The notes beneath the pieces are model-generated. The model worked only from the letters and a program-made list of their open reading frames with translations. It was not told the DNA's origin and searched no databases. The translations under genes were made by a program, and so were the position numbers. 64,000 nt of DNA from Bathymodiolus brooksi (taxonomy: Eukaryota; Mollusca; Bivalvia; Mytilida; Modiolidae): positions 53,726,203 to 53,790,202 of the forward strand of contig OY804586.1 of assembly GCA_963680875.1 (NCBI GenBank). The letters are read 5' to 3'. Each line of letters opens with the position of its first letter. Positions within the stretch are counted from its first letter, which is position 1. Below are positions 21,439 to 32,012 of this stretch, piece after piece.

Positions 21439-21935
21439 ATGGGACGAAGTCCCAACTATGATAGAAATAGCAATATTTTCCATATCACTAATGGCTTAAA
21501 TTCCTTGCACCGGAAATGATACACCGGAAACCAATACATGGTTAAATCTGCAGAAAATCGGATGCGCAGTAATCTGGAAGGGTGCAGGACGTTTCGTACC
21601 GAGGTAAAAATGTATAGTGAGACGTTTCGTACCTTCTTTTCAACTCGTAGATTTGTAATAAACTCGTTAATTAAAATGTTGTATGTAGAGTTGAAACTCT
21701 GGAACTACTTCCGGTTATGAATGTTAAAAAATGACTCAAAATCGCAATGTGTTCTAGCCCATTAAGCATATGCCATGGGACTAACAATATCATTAAACAG
21801 AGTTTCATTTCTTCCTCCTCCAGTCCGAAATAATATTTTCTATGAAATTGAGACGTTGGGTTTGGGTTCCCCTATTTGCCCCCTCTTGTAAGAAAGTCTG
21901 GATCCGCCCTCGGTCTACTTTGAAAAAAAAATTAT
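21439..21935 (+). mobile_element. Dispersed repeat with GACGTTTCGTACC words, copy 2
   Basis: Second copy of 11376-11909. It has two GACGTTTCGTACC words (21588-21633) and lacks the extra words of copy 1. It is followed within 40 bases by GGACTTCGTCC, the inverse of its opening GGACGAAGTCC, which could mark the other end but is palindromic and so not decisive. Confidence 0.75.
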
Positions 21936-23590
21936 AGGTCCATATATCGGAGTTAATATTTTTTTTTAAATATTGGACTTCGTCCCAAGTTAGGTAACAC
22001 CTATTGTCATATTAAAGGACGAAGTCCTTATAACGGTAGGCTGTCCGATTTTTCCTTCTATATTGATAGCCAAATATCTGTTCACCGGAAGTTTAAAAAA
22101 AAATCAATTGATAATTTAGAAACGCAAAAGAAATATATTTCAATGAAAAATTTCCAATTCTTTATTTATTTACTCTATGCAAAATCGAAATAAACTTGAA
22201 ATAAAATTCTAATAAAAAAATATCTTTCTACGAAACTCCCGACGGAAGAGCGGCGTACAGTAGGTAAAATGAACGGAACAGCCGTAACAAATCGGCTACA
22301 AAATTCATTCAAAATAACTTGTACAGATCTGATAATCGTATTATTGAAATTTTAGGACCTCGGGGTAAAACTTCGTGACATAAAGACCTACCCTTGGTAA
22401 AAACAATATATACATATGGCTTCCATGAATTATTTCTTAAATATTACAGAACGGCACTATCATTGAACTTGTGACGTCATGTTTACTGTGACAACATCGA
22501 TGAATGACGTTTTACGCAAAGCCTATAAATAGGCCGTTGGCACTCGAGGGGTGGTTTGAAAAGCCTAAAAATAGGCTCTTTGGACATGTAAGGGTTAACA
22601 TAACCTGTGAGCATTTATTTATTATATTTATGCAAGGACGTAAACTTTAAAATACAGTCCTTTTATTCCACGTTTGAATTTTTCCACAATTAAATTGAAT
22701 TTAGGAATATTTGTTTGGAAAAGGGTGAATAATTGTTATTCAATAACTTGTTCAGTGTAGACGTGAGTAATGTTTTTGATATGAGACAGGCACAACCAGT
22801 TTGAAGGACGAAGTCCTATAATGTTTAGAGAGAGGCATGAGAAGGGAATGTATTATTTTTTTTAAGTACTTTTTAAAGTTTTTTTTTTAATTTATTATTT
22901 GGCTAGAGTTATTTCTCTTTGACTGTGTAACTGAAGGCTGAAAGTTTGCCAAAAAAAAATCTTATAAAATATATAGATCTTTTAAAAGATCTTATATAGA
23001 TTGAAACATACTTTACTATAATAAAAATAAGATTCAAATTCAGATGTCTGTTCTCTTTCCTAATATATTCGAAACTAAGCAATATGTTACGTATCCTAGC
23101 AACAGATGCTTTGCAGATTTGCTATGGCTGTTCCGTTCATTTCACCTACGCCGCTATTATTCAAATATAGCATCGTGTGATCGGTTTTCGTACTATTATC
23201 GATTTTCCAATATAGCGACTAACAGTGTTAACCCTTCATTCATATGACGATTGGAATTTTCAAAGAATGACTAGTTAAATACTTCTTTGTACATAAATAA
23301 GATTGTTTTAAAAGCCATTCTTGTATTTTAATATACAACTTTTGCTGTCAGTAAAATGGGTTTTAAAAATGGTGTCATATGTTTTCGTATGAAGTAAAAC
23401 CAGGGCAGATATACGGGATGGAAACGAATATAAAATCCGGAAATGGCTGGTTTTAGAATTGCATGGTTCTGGCCATCTACAAATCATACTACATCTAAAT
23501 AAAATAACAGAATGTTTGAAAATGACCACTTTCAAAATTGTGTTTACTTTTGATGTTTTTTTTAGCGCTGAAACCACGTGCACTGCAAGG
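21936..23590. other. Decayed repeats, no gene recognised
   Basis: Contains three GGACGAAGTCC/GGACTTCGTCC palindromes (21975, 22017, 22806). A weak inverted similarity runs from 22255-22300 to 23125-23165 (GAACGGAACAGCC with GGCTGTTCCGTTC). Two CTA(A/T)AAATAG words follow TGACGTCA near 22.5 kb. No protein frame is recognisable. Confidence 0.4.
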
Positions 23591-24250
23591 TGACATGTAT
23601 TTTATATAAGAAACAGGCACATTTCAGTCAGCTCTTGTTTACCAGTACGATCAGTGACCCCATGACAGTCGCATGGCAGGAAGAGCCGGCGTCTGAGAGG
23701 CAGACGACATAGTTCAATTTTATATAGCCCTTCTGGATTTTTTTCCAGCTACTTTACAAATGAAGTAATTTTTTAGCATTACAAAAAGTATGGTTCAACT
23801 TCAGTAGTTCACTATTTTTGGTACTTACGTCTTTAAAAGCAACCTTCAACATTGTTGACAGATGTCACGTTGGAGTCCTGTTTACGTTCCAGAAATAGAA
23901 ACCCGAAAATAACGCGTGCACTGTGGAAATCAAAATAAAATGGATGATACGAAAACATATGACATACGAAAACACATACCGTGACGATATATGTCCACTA
24001 ATTTATAAACATATATATTTGAATAATATAAAGTATAAAGTTCAAGATTATGATTTACGTCACGATAACTGGTGGTCACGTGAAAAATTTTCAAATCAGA
24101 TTACAGACGCTGATGAAGCTTGTTGATCAAGCGAAATATCCGTCAACTTGATTATAATTATAGTCTTTTTGTAGACTTATAGTTATTTTTGTTATATTTT
24201 AACATCTTTTTTTGGTGTTGTTGTGCTACATTTTATATATATAAAAGAAA
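23591..24250 (+). mobile_element. Possible Penelope-like or retrozyme remnant around a hammerhead motif
   Basis: An unassigned stretch ending in the hammerhead-like motif at 24094-24153. Hammerhead ribozymes are known in the terminal repeats of Penelope-like elements and in metazoan retrozymes. A 67-codon frame (23923-24126) runs into the motif but is not recognisable. The assignment rests on the ribozyme motif alone. Confidence 0.3.
24094..24153 (+). ncRNA. Candidate type I hammerhead ribozyme
   Basis: Core CTGATGA (24110-24116) and GAAA (24133-24136). Stem II is GCTTG (24118-24122) with CAAGC (24128-24132). A minimal stem III is TATC (24137-24140). Stem I is GACG (24106-24109) with CGTC (24141-24144), continued after an internal loop by AATCA (24094-24098) with TGATT (24149-24153). 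Predicted cleavage follows C24140. One A (24117) is extra between the core and stem II compared with the textbook core, so activity is uncertain. Confidence 0.55.
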
Positions 24251-24361
24251 ATATATGTAAAAGAAATTAGTAAAAAAAAGAACAAGATGGATTTTTCACA
24301 ACATTCTTGTACTAACGTTTTCACTGCTGTTGCAGATCTTCAGGTACAATGTTTATATTTT

Positions 24362-24575
24362 GTATGGTCAGTAAAACCTTTTTATTACTTGGATTATGGG
24401 TATTTTCTTGGAGGGGGTAAAGAAAAAAAAACTATCAAAATCTTCTATGATTTTCCTTGAAGTTATATTTTTCTTCCAATGGCAACAAGGGGTCGTCGTG
24501 GCCGTGATCGTATGGTAGTTGGATATTTCAGCTATGTCGTGTCGTATATACAGTGAGTGTCAAAATAGTTCGTAT
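24362..24575 (+). repeat. Unit duplicated at 25090-25345, with SINE A start
   Basis: 24380-24520 (GGGTATTTTCTTGGAGGGGG onward, into the SINE A start GGGGTCGTCGTGGCCGTGATC) recurs at 25200-25342. The following piece ATATTTCAGCTATGTCG to AGTGTCAAAATAGTTCG recurs at 25119-25170, in a different order. The SINE A head is cut after GGTAGTTGGAT. Confidence 0.75.
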
Positions 24576-24639
24576 ATATATACGTCTGAAAATTAAACCA
24601 AACAGTGTTAGAATTAGATTTTTGAGCTGTCAAATTTTT

Positions 24640-25085
24640 GTTCTTCCCTCGACGGGATTTGAACTCACACCATTGATACACTGCAGCGGCGCCGCTGCAC
24701 CAAAGCCTTATGTCCAGCACCCTAGACCACTCGACCACATCCGCTCCATTATATATATTTAAAATCCACCTGTGATGTAAATCTATTGTCAAAACTCTCC
24801 ATTATTTTTAAGGAATGGAGAGTTATTGTTCTCTTTGTACTTTTAAGGTCCCACAAGGAGCAAACAATTTAATACTTTGTACTTTAGATACTATACACAG
24901 ACTTTTTTTGTTACAAAATTAATAAAAATTAATAAAGTACAATGGGTGGATTTTAAGTTGAAGAATGTCCTCGTATCTCTCCATTCCTTAAAAACAATGG
25001 GCTCCGCTCCATTATTTTTAAGGAATGGAGAGTTACTTGGACATTCTCCTATACATATATAACAAACTTTTTATATATCAATATA
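24640..25085. other. Repeated AAGGAATGGAGAG segment, no gene
   Basis: Contains a tRNA-like relic near 24650-24740 on the minus strand (GGTGTGAGTTCAAATCC as B box) and repeats of CTCCATTATTTTTAAGGAAT at 24800 and 25012 with an inverse near 24978. Probably SINE-related debris. Confidence 0.35.
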
Positions 25086-25311
25086 TATATTGATTGGTGT
25101 TTAACGCCAACTTTAGGAATATTTCAGCTATATCGTGTCGTATATACAGTGAGTGTCAAAATAGTTCGATATTCAATCATTGCTAAAGGTCAGTAATGCC
25201 TTTTTATTACTTGGATTACGGGTATTTTCTTGGAGGGGGTAAAGAACAAAAATCTTATCAAAATCTTCTATAATTTTCCTTGAAGTTATATTTTTCTTTC
25301 AATGGCTAGAA

Positions 25312-25468
25312 GGGGTCGTCGTGGCCGTGATCGATTTACAACTACCTATGCAATCGTTGCCTAGAACCACTAAAGTGAGTTCGTTCATGGCGAGGTGTAC
25401 TCGATACAACATTATGTAATAAAGTTTGTCAGTGACTTGCGACAAGTCGGTGGTTTTTTCCGGGTAAA
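25312..25468 (+). mobile_element. SINE family A, partial
   Basis: Starts GGGGTCGTCGTGGCCGTGATC and has a small deletion in the head. It keeps GTTTGTCAGTGACTTGCGA and stops within the central domain at TTCCGGGTAAATGG. Confidence 0.8.
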
Positions 25469-26590
25469 TGGCAAGATGAAATTTCAAAAGAAAAACATTA
25501 CGTTACCTCAGTGTTACCTGTTACCTTCTCTGTATGCTGTCTCCTTTGTCAGGCGAACCACTTCTTCAACGGATCTTCATCTTGAAGCGTAGTTTATATT
25601 TATTACGTTTTAGTCACATTATAGTTTATACGGGATGTGGAACATTTGTAAAAAGAGTATGTCATAACACACGCACTTTGCTTTCATATTTACACTTTTA
25701 TGCACGCACATGTAAAAGTATATATCGTTTGTTTGTCTTGAGGTGGTCCCTTCTTTTACATTAACCTGTAATCGTAATCGTATGCGTACATGTATGTGTA
25801 TGCGTATTTCAGTTTCCATAAATCTCTAATTAGAGGTGACCGCATAAGCTGGTTTGACTGTATATATATATATTATATGTAGGCAAGGACGTCTTATATA
25901 CGTCCTTGATGTAGGTCACAATTTGAGAAACTAATAAAAATGCATAAATTATTAAAAATTGAATTTTATTTTCATAGATTGGGATATTGAGGGTTCATTT
26001 TTCGTCTGATTTTATTACGTTTTTCGTTTGTATTCTTCATAAATTTGCCTATTCACAAATCATACATGATGGTCTTGAGTTTCAGATTCTGGACACTATT
26101 TGACTACTGGATTTTCCCTACTTGTCACGTTTAATCCCCATGTTGTTGTTCAGTTGTTCCGTTGATTGAAAACTCAGATGGTTGAGCTTCTTATCGGTTT
26201 TGTCTGTTTTTTTGGACTTTCCCTTTTGAATGCGCCTTGGAGTACGGTACCATTGTTATTACCTTTATTCGGTAGTGTGCCAACAGATCTGGCGTAATGT
26301 CTTACCGTTGTTCTTTCCGAGATATACAGGGGTCAAAAAGACCCAACACTATAAACTTTTTATTTCAAATCCTATTGTTCTATTTTGAAGAACTAAAAAA
26401 AAACCAACAGCAACATAACAGGACGTACAGTGAGCGCCCTCCTTAGAGAAGAACTTCTGGAAAAAATAAAAAAAATAATGCTTGCAAAAACTAGAAATAA
26501 GAAACTCTGGAAGTTTGATTGAAATCCATTCTGTTGTTTAGGAAGAGTCATGGATAACGCAACAGTATCCTCTCTCTATTGTATAGCCTT
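25469..26590. other. No recognised gene; small hairpin at 25884
   Basis: 25884-25908 is a hairpin (CAAGGACG with CGTCCTTG). The following 50 bases resemble 28530-28580 (AATTTGAGAAACTAAT). No protein frame supported. Confidence 0.4.
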
Positions 26591-26599
26591 GTATGACAA

Positions 26600-26880
26600 T
26601 TACATAGCCTTAAATGACAAAGTCCAAAAGTGAAGAAATTTTAGCAAGAACTGTTGAAATGGGAAAACAAAAATAGAAGGTGCACAATGCCATTTGGTAC
26701 TAAAGAATTCATGAAATTAATGAACCTTGCCATATGGTATTAAAGATTTCCTGTAAGATTCATTCAATTCCATCAAGTTGTTAAGGAGGAATTGCATAGG
26801 CAGTGAGGGAAGCACTCACGGACAAACGGACATATACTATATACCCCCTCCCGCTGGATAGCGGGGGGTATAAAAATATG
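26600..26880 (-). mobile_element. Hairpin-capped repeat, group G2, 5' part
   Basis: On the minus strand it opens TTTATACCCCCCGCT, a hairpin, GGGAGGGGGTATATAG, then GTCCGTTTGTCCG. Same start design as 15130 and 27045. The far end is not definable. Confidence 0.55.
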
Positions 26881-27044
26881 TGCCGTATCAAATTTTATTA
26901 ATACCGGAAAAAATTTTGGAGGGGGGGGGGGGTGATTTTTTTTTTTTTTTTTAATATGAAAAGGGATCAAAGGGAAAAAAGGTACTTTTACAAGATACGT
27001 AGATTTTTTTTAAATTTCTAAAGTTAATTTTTGATAGGATTTGT

Positions 27045-27310
27045 ATACCTCCGCCAAAAAAAATTGGGGTATATAGGACTTCTGCTGTCCGTTCGTTCGT
27101 TTGTCCGTCTGGTCGTCACACTTTTTTCGTCTCTCCGACACACTTTTAAATTTTGCTCGGACGGGGATATTTATTAGTGAACTTTAACTACTGTACTTCT
27201 GTTATTTTAATTCCTCTCCTTTCAACAGACTTGACGTTGCTCTTATGGTTCCCAAATTTAAAAGAAGCCACTAAGTGAAAAGGACAGACTCCCGCTGAAT
27301 AAATGCATAG
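27045..27310 (+). mobile_element. Hairpin-capped repeat, group G2, 5' part
   Basis: Opens ATACCTCCGCCAAAA pairing with TTGGGGTATATAGG, then CTGTCCGTTCGTTCGTTTG. The end is unclear; it decays into unassigned sequence. Confidence 0.5.
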
Positions 27311-27382
27311 TATTCTTGTTCAATGGTGATCAAATCCTGTCCTCTCCTGATGAAAGACACTGAGACATGTGTGGGAAGTAGT

Positions 27383-27500
27383 CTGGCATCGTATTTCGTT
27401 TTGTTTTCGTTGATTTCGTTTTGCTTTCGTTTTATTTCGTTTTCATTTCGTTTCGTTTCGTTTTCGTTTCCTTTCGTTTCGTTTCTATTTCGTTTCGCAC
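27383..27500 (+). repeat. (TTTCG)n simple repeat
   Basis: Irregular run of TTTCG and TTTTCG units. The open frame across it (rich in S, F and R) is a product of the repeat. Confidence 0.92.
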
Positions 27501-27999
27501 TTTATAGGTACCCTATTATATACATAGATTTTATTTTTTTCACATATTGCCGGAATGTAGCTGAATCAGTTTTTCTATTCATTAAAACATTCTCCTCAAT
27601 CCTTGTTCAGTTCAAGATTTAAATAACATTTGCTTATATTTAAAAGAATCCTACTCATTCAGAGATTCAACTTTTAAAAATATTTAACTGTCCTCAAGTA
27701 ACTGGCAAAAATTTCAAATGATAATAATAATTTTAATCTTATTTAATTATTATACTCCCAAAATGATAATAAACATTATGATATTATTATCTGACTGATG
27801 TGTTCATCCATAAAGATGATATTCTTATATGAAGACTTAATATTATGATATTATGTGTTATCTCTATGTTTATATATGTTTGTGATTGTATTGGATTACG
27901 CAACATTCAGTGACATTGTGATTATGAAGTACATGTATTTAGCTATGCTTTATCCAATAAATGATTTGATTTGAGTGCTTTTATCTAAATTATTAATTT
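27501..27999. other. No recognised gene; possible LINE tail
   Basis: AT-rich. The end (27940-27976, CCAATAAATGATTTGATTTGAG) looks like a LINE 3' end with a short simple-repeat tail. Confidence 0.3.
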
Positions 28000-28133
28000 G
28001 TGTGCATGCTTTTGTTGTTTTTAACTGTTATTTATTCTTGTATTGTGTATGTCGGTCAAAAGCCCACTAGGACTTGTGTTGTATTGTTATCTAAATATGC
28101 CGACTATAAATAAAACTTATCTTATCTTAAAAC
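28000..28133 (+). mobile_element. LINE 3' end with (ATCTT)n tail
   Basis: GTCGGTCAAAAGCCCACTAGG, then AATAAAACTTATCTTATCTTA, is typical of 3' ends of CR1/L2-like LINEs that finish in a short tandem tail. No coding part is attached. Confidence 0.5.
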
Positions 28134-28989
28134 ATTAGTAATTCTCTTGGTCTTCTTACGAGTAAACAGTTGGTTTGATGGTTTTTGTAATAAAGTTCCT
28201 AAATATGCTTCAAATGTTTCTTCCCACATTCTGTTTTCTGGTCATTACTTTTAATAACTTTATTCAATTTCAAACTATTTTGTTAACTGCGAGTGAGTAG
28301 AATTCACTTATTACGAACATGCTAAATTCAGGACATGTAAGTTTGTAATAGATTAAATTAGACTGGTTTCTAAATTGTACAATTTGCGATAATTAACATT
28401 TTTAAATATATTTTAGATTCGAATAACGTTGATTTGGAAAATATTTTTGAAGCCTCGATAATCTCTTAAAACTAGGCAGACCGTACGCGTACGGTCCAAA
28501 TACGCATATGGTCTGGAACATATATATTTAGGTCATAATTTGAGAAACTAATTAATTTCATAAGTTTTAAAAATTTGATTTTTTTAAAATGCAGAGTCCA
28601 CACAAATAATTCATTATTCATATAGATGTCATCGTGATCATGACTGGCATATAATTGGGTCACTAATCTTTAACCAGTTCTCGTTTTTATTTTGTGTCAA
28701 CTCCGGGTTTTAAAAATACCCATAACACCTTGATATTTGAAGCCTCAGTTGTTTTTTTTTAGCTCATAAGATATTTGTAGGAAATTCTATCATTAAAGTC
28801 TATGGGATGTTATTTCAACATGTTAAATCTACGAAATTTTGTCAATAATTGTTGGTGTATCAATTACAATGTTACCACCGAAAATTTTATAGGGGTGAGA
28901 GTTCAGTAGGACAGAAAATTACATTCTTTTCCAACAGTAAAAACTAATAATTTTGAGAGAGAGAAAAAAGGATTAAATTACTATAGATT
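28134..28989. other. No recognised gene; 18-bp perfect palindrome
   Basis: Contains GACCGTACGCGTACGGTC at 28479-28496, a perfect palindrome. The sequence after it resembles 25915-25965. No supported frame. Confidence 0.4.
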
Positions 28990-28996
28990 GCTGTTT

Positions 28997-29158
28997 GTTT
29001 GTGAGTTGGAATCCCGCTCAGGCAAAGTATACTCAATACAACAATGTTGAACATTATAAAGTTTGTCAGTGACGAAGTCACTTGCGACAGGTCACTCAGT
29101 GGTTTTCTCCTGGTACTCTGGTTTACTCCACCAATAAAACTGATCGCCATGGTATTAT
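28997..29158 (+). mobile_element. SINE family A, 5'-truncated
   Basis: Keeps part of the B box (GAGTTGGAATCCCGCTC), the central domain and CTCCACCAATAAAACTGATC. It carries a 10-base insertion that turns GTGAC into the hairpin GTGACGAAGTCAC. Confidence 0.8.
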
Positions 29159-29258
29159 ATAACAGTAACTGTTATATACATTGTACTTTGATTTTTTTCA
29201 AAATTATATATGATGGGTTTTATTTTATAAATTTAAAAAGGATAGTAGTCCCCCTTTT

Positions 29259-29746
29259 TAGCCTACCTTCCCAAAGGTAACTTGAATTTTTGCCATCACT
29301 TGACGTCCGTTAACTTTTCACATTTTAATCTTCTCCTCTGAAACCGCTTAGTCAAATGAACCGACATTTGGTAGGAAGCATCTATGGAAAGATTACTAAT
29401 TTAGTCCAAATCAGTTAACAAACATGGCCACCAGAGGCAATTCTTGTTTCTGATTTGGTCTATTTCTAAAAAATCTTCTTCTCTGAAACCTCTTGGCCAA
29501 ATGAACTGAAACTTGTTAGGAAGCATCTATAAAAGATGCTGATTTCGTCCAAATCCGTTAACAAACATAACCAGCATAGGTAATTCTTGTGTCTGGTTGG
29601 TCGATTTCTAAAAAATCTTCTCCTCTGAAACCGAGTAGCCAAATGAACCGAAATTCGGTAGGAAGCACCTGTGGAAGGTTCTGTTTAAAGTTTCCTCAAA
29701 ACAGAATGAAAGGTGAGCGACTCCGGCTCAGCCCACTGAGACTCTA
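29259..29746 (+). mobile_element. Hairpin-capped repeat, group G1
   Basis: Starts TAGCCTACCTTCCCAAAGGTAA and continues into the CTCCTCTGAAACCGCTTAG phrase. Three units of about 150 bp each carry an 'ACAAACATGGCC'-type word. Ends GGTGAGCGACTCC, hairpin CTCAGCCCACTGAG, and CTAG before T. Confidence 0.75.
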
Positions 29747-29754
29747 GTATATTT

Positions 29755-29945
29755 ATAAGGCCACACTTTCTGCAACAAAATATAGTTTTTTATGATGGGG
29801 GCATCTCTTTTATATTTTTTTTTTGTGGGGGGTGGCAATTTGTAGTATTTTACTACCTATAATGCATCTGAAATCTGACCTGATAATAGGGATGGTCTTT
29901 GAGGGACTGGCCTTAAAAGAGGGGGACTATTGCAACATATTTTTT
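29755..29945 (+). repeat. Dispersed repeat, also at 50190-50365
   Basis: Shares GAAATCTGACCTGATAA, the GGGGGCATCTCTTTTA-like phrase and the closing GGGGGACTATTG-like phrase with 50190-50365. A fragment is also likely at 47635-47720. Confidence 0.55.
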
Positions 29946-30084
29946 TTTAGTTTTCAGAACTTATGCAACAAAAAGATGCAAACTACCTACCCCATGTAGC
30001 AAATGTACAGTACTTATAAAGGTGTTTTTGTTAGAGAACACTGTTGTCTGACATCAGTGAATTACAGTTGAACACTGTGTTACC

Positions 30085-30735
30085 ATGATGATCATCTTGG
30101 TCGTGATCGTATGGTAATTGAATTTATAACTACCTATGCAATCAGTGCCTTTCACCACTAATGTTGTGAGTTCGAATCCAGCTCAGGTGAGATGTACTCG
30201 GTACAACATTATGTGATAAAGTTTGTTATTGACTTGCGACAGGTTGGTGCTTTTCTCCAGGTTCTCTGGTTTTCTCCACCAATAATTGCCACGAAATAAC
30301 CAAGGATTTATTTAAGGAATATTTGAAATTGTTGAACAGGTTATACGATATAACCTGGCTCGGGTCAGTTTACGCTTAATAAACTACGAAGCGGTTTATG
30401 AAAAGCGTAAACTGACCCAAACCAGGTTATGCAAGTATAACCTGTTCAACAATTTCAAATATTCCTTATAATTTAATTTTTACAACAAAATTTAATGATT
30501 CCTCGAATTTAATTACGATTATTTCATGTGACTATTTGAATTTGTCGTTGGCGGATGACCACGTTGGTGACGTCACGATACCAACCCAGGTTATCGAGTA
30601 TAACCAAATTTTTCTCCAGGCGGAATAGCCAATCAGATTGAAATATTCAAATGAAATTAAATTATATAGTATTATATAAATCCTTGATATAACTGAAATA
30701 TTGTTGAAAGTGGCATTAAGCACCCTAAACCTAAA
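30085..30735 (+). mobile_element. SINE family A interrupted by a MITE
   Basis: The head and central domain (30085-30300) and the tail (30687-30735, GAAATATTGTTGAAAGTGG) belong to one SINE split by 30301-30686. Confidence 0.85.
30301..30686. mobile_element. 386-bp MITE with CAAGGATTTA ends and a long hairpin
   Basis: Ends CAAGGATTTA and TAAATCCTTG. Flanking 7-mers AAATAAC and ATATAAC match at 6 of 7. The SINE sequence across the site confirms the insertion. 30313-30392 and about 30396-30469 form a near-perfect hairpin built from GGTTATACGATATAACC and CAGTTTACGCTT blocks. Confidence 0.82.
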
Positions 30736-30901
30736 ACCAACCAACCACTGTGATCACTGGCGCTTTTCAGACATGACACCTACATTTACGACCATATCGG
30801 TGTTATTTCTATACCATAAACGAGATGTAATTTGCTGGTGATTCACTAACGTTCACAGTGGTACATTGTGACAAGTGTATTAAAAATCAACAAACAGGGA
30901 A

Positions 30902-31025
30902 ACGCATCGCCGATTGTGTAATGGATAGCATGCTCACCTCAAGGGTAGTAGATCATGGGTTCGAACCACGATCGTGTCAGACCAAAGACTATAAAATTGG
31001 TTTTTGTTGCTTCTCTGCTAAGCAA
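30902..31025 (+). mobile_element. SINE family B, 5' fragment
   Basis: Head GCATCGCCGATTGTGTAATG with the B box GGGTTCGAACCACG and the first body segment, cut at TCTCTGCTAAGC. Confidence 0.8.
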
Positions 31026-31028
31026 AAC

Positions 31029-31240
31029 GAACCCCACTAAAACCGGGGGTTGAACTCCGGTGTTCCGGATGGGTAAGCAGTTCCTGTTCCACTAGTGGCA
31101 CCAATGTTACTCAAGTTACAAACCCTGTGAGAAGTCATGAACGAGGATAGGACCGGGAAGTGCTTATGACAAGTGAAACATATCAATGGTCATTTGTGAC
31201 ACAGATATTCCGTAAGACAGCGGATAAGACAGAATAACAT
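31029..31240 (+). repeat. Dispersed repeat, also at 47840-47930
   Basis: Contains GTAAGCAGTTCCTGTTCCAC and the segment to CCGTAAGACAGCGG. 47860-47930 matches its centre. I recognise this as a common bivalve genomic repeat; its class is unknown to me. Confidence 0.5.
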
Positions 31241-31644
31241 GCTTTGCAATCTTTCTGATTTTTGGCACAAAACTCAACAAAAGTGTCATATTGAGATACA
31301 TGGAAATATATTCTCTGTATCATATCATTCAATTTCTGCAGTTATTTTCTTCATTCGAAATTGTCCCTCCTCAAGAGAGAGCACCTCTCCTCTCTTATAA
31401 AGACACTTTTTCATTGCAGTTGATGGGTGGGGGGGCCTTGTTAAGGGGAGACAACTGTAGTACACATCTATCACATGGTCCTTTTAAAAACATTTGCCAT
31501 TATATATGTACATCTGGTTATATATAGTTTGTTTTTAGTGTTGTTAGCATAAATTTGTCATGAGTTAGAAGCATGGTACATGTACACTTAAAATATGATT
31601 AATAAAAATGACCATGTACTAATTACAGGACATTTTCTTTTTAG

Positions 31645-31776
31645 ACTTGATTGTGAAAAGACTTTAGATTTTGAGAAGATTGCAGAAATTGATCAGAATT
31701 GACAAAAATGGAAGTCGATACAAGTGTTCAAAGTGAAGTTTCCTTACTACAAAATTAAGATTTATCAATTCCAGAG
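31645..31776 (+). other. CDO1: CDO1 5' UTR part of first coding exon, with uORF
   Basis: TTTTCTTTTTAG (ending 31644) is a good splice acceptor, so a non-coding first exon probably lies upstream. An upstream ATG at 31708 opens a 16-codon frame ending in TAA at 31756-31758, 18 bases before the CDO1 start. It could lower translation of the main frame. Confidence 0.5.
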
Positions 31777-32012
31777 ATGTCAAAATGTATGGAAACCATG
31801 GAAACGGACAGTTGTTGTGGGAATTCTGAAATGGATGCTTACCACAATACAGACACTATCATACCTCCAAAAAATTTAGATGAATTGATACAGGAATTAC
31901 ATAAAGTATTTGCCTCAGATAAAGTAAACATAGACTACGTAAAAACTTTAATGACACTGTATAAAAGTAATCCTAAAGAATGGAAGCAGTTTGCAAACTT
32001 TGACCCTCACAG
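31777..32012 (+). CDS. CDO1: CDO1 coding exon 1 (residues 1-79)
   Basis: Encodes [11 protein letters not shown] through NFDPH and two bases of Arg79. The donor GTATGG is at 32013. The motif [15 protein letters not shown], then WKQFANFD, matches the N-terminal helices of CDO. A SINE insertion (32041-32302) begins 28 bases past the donor. Confidence 0.95.

Noticed and set aside
27330..27370. Second hammerhead core (CCTGATGAAAGACAC)
   Set aside because: CTGATGA is present but no GAAA follows a stem II, and no stem I can be drawn.
27323..27622. Frame rich in S, F and R
   Set aside because: Translation of the TTTCG simple repeat.
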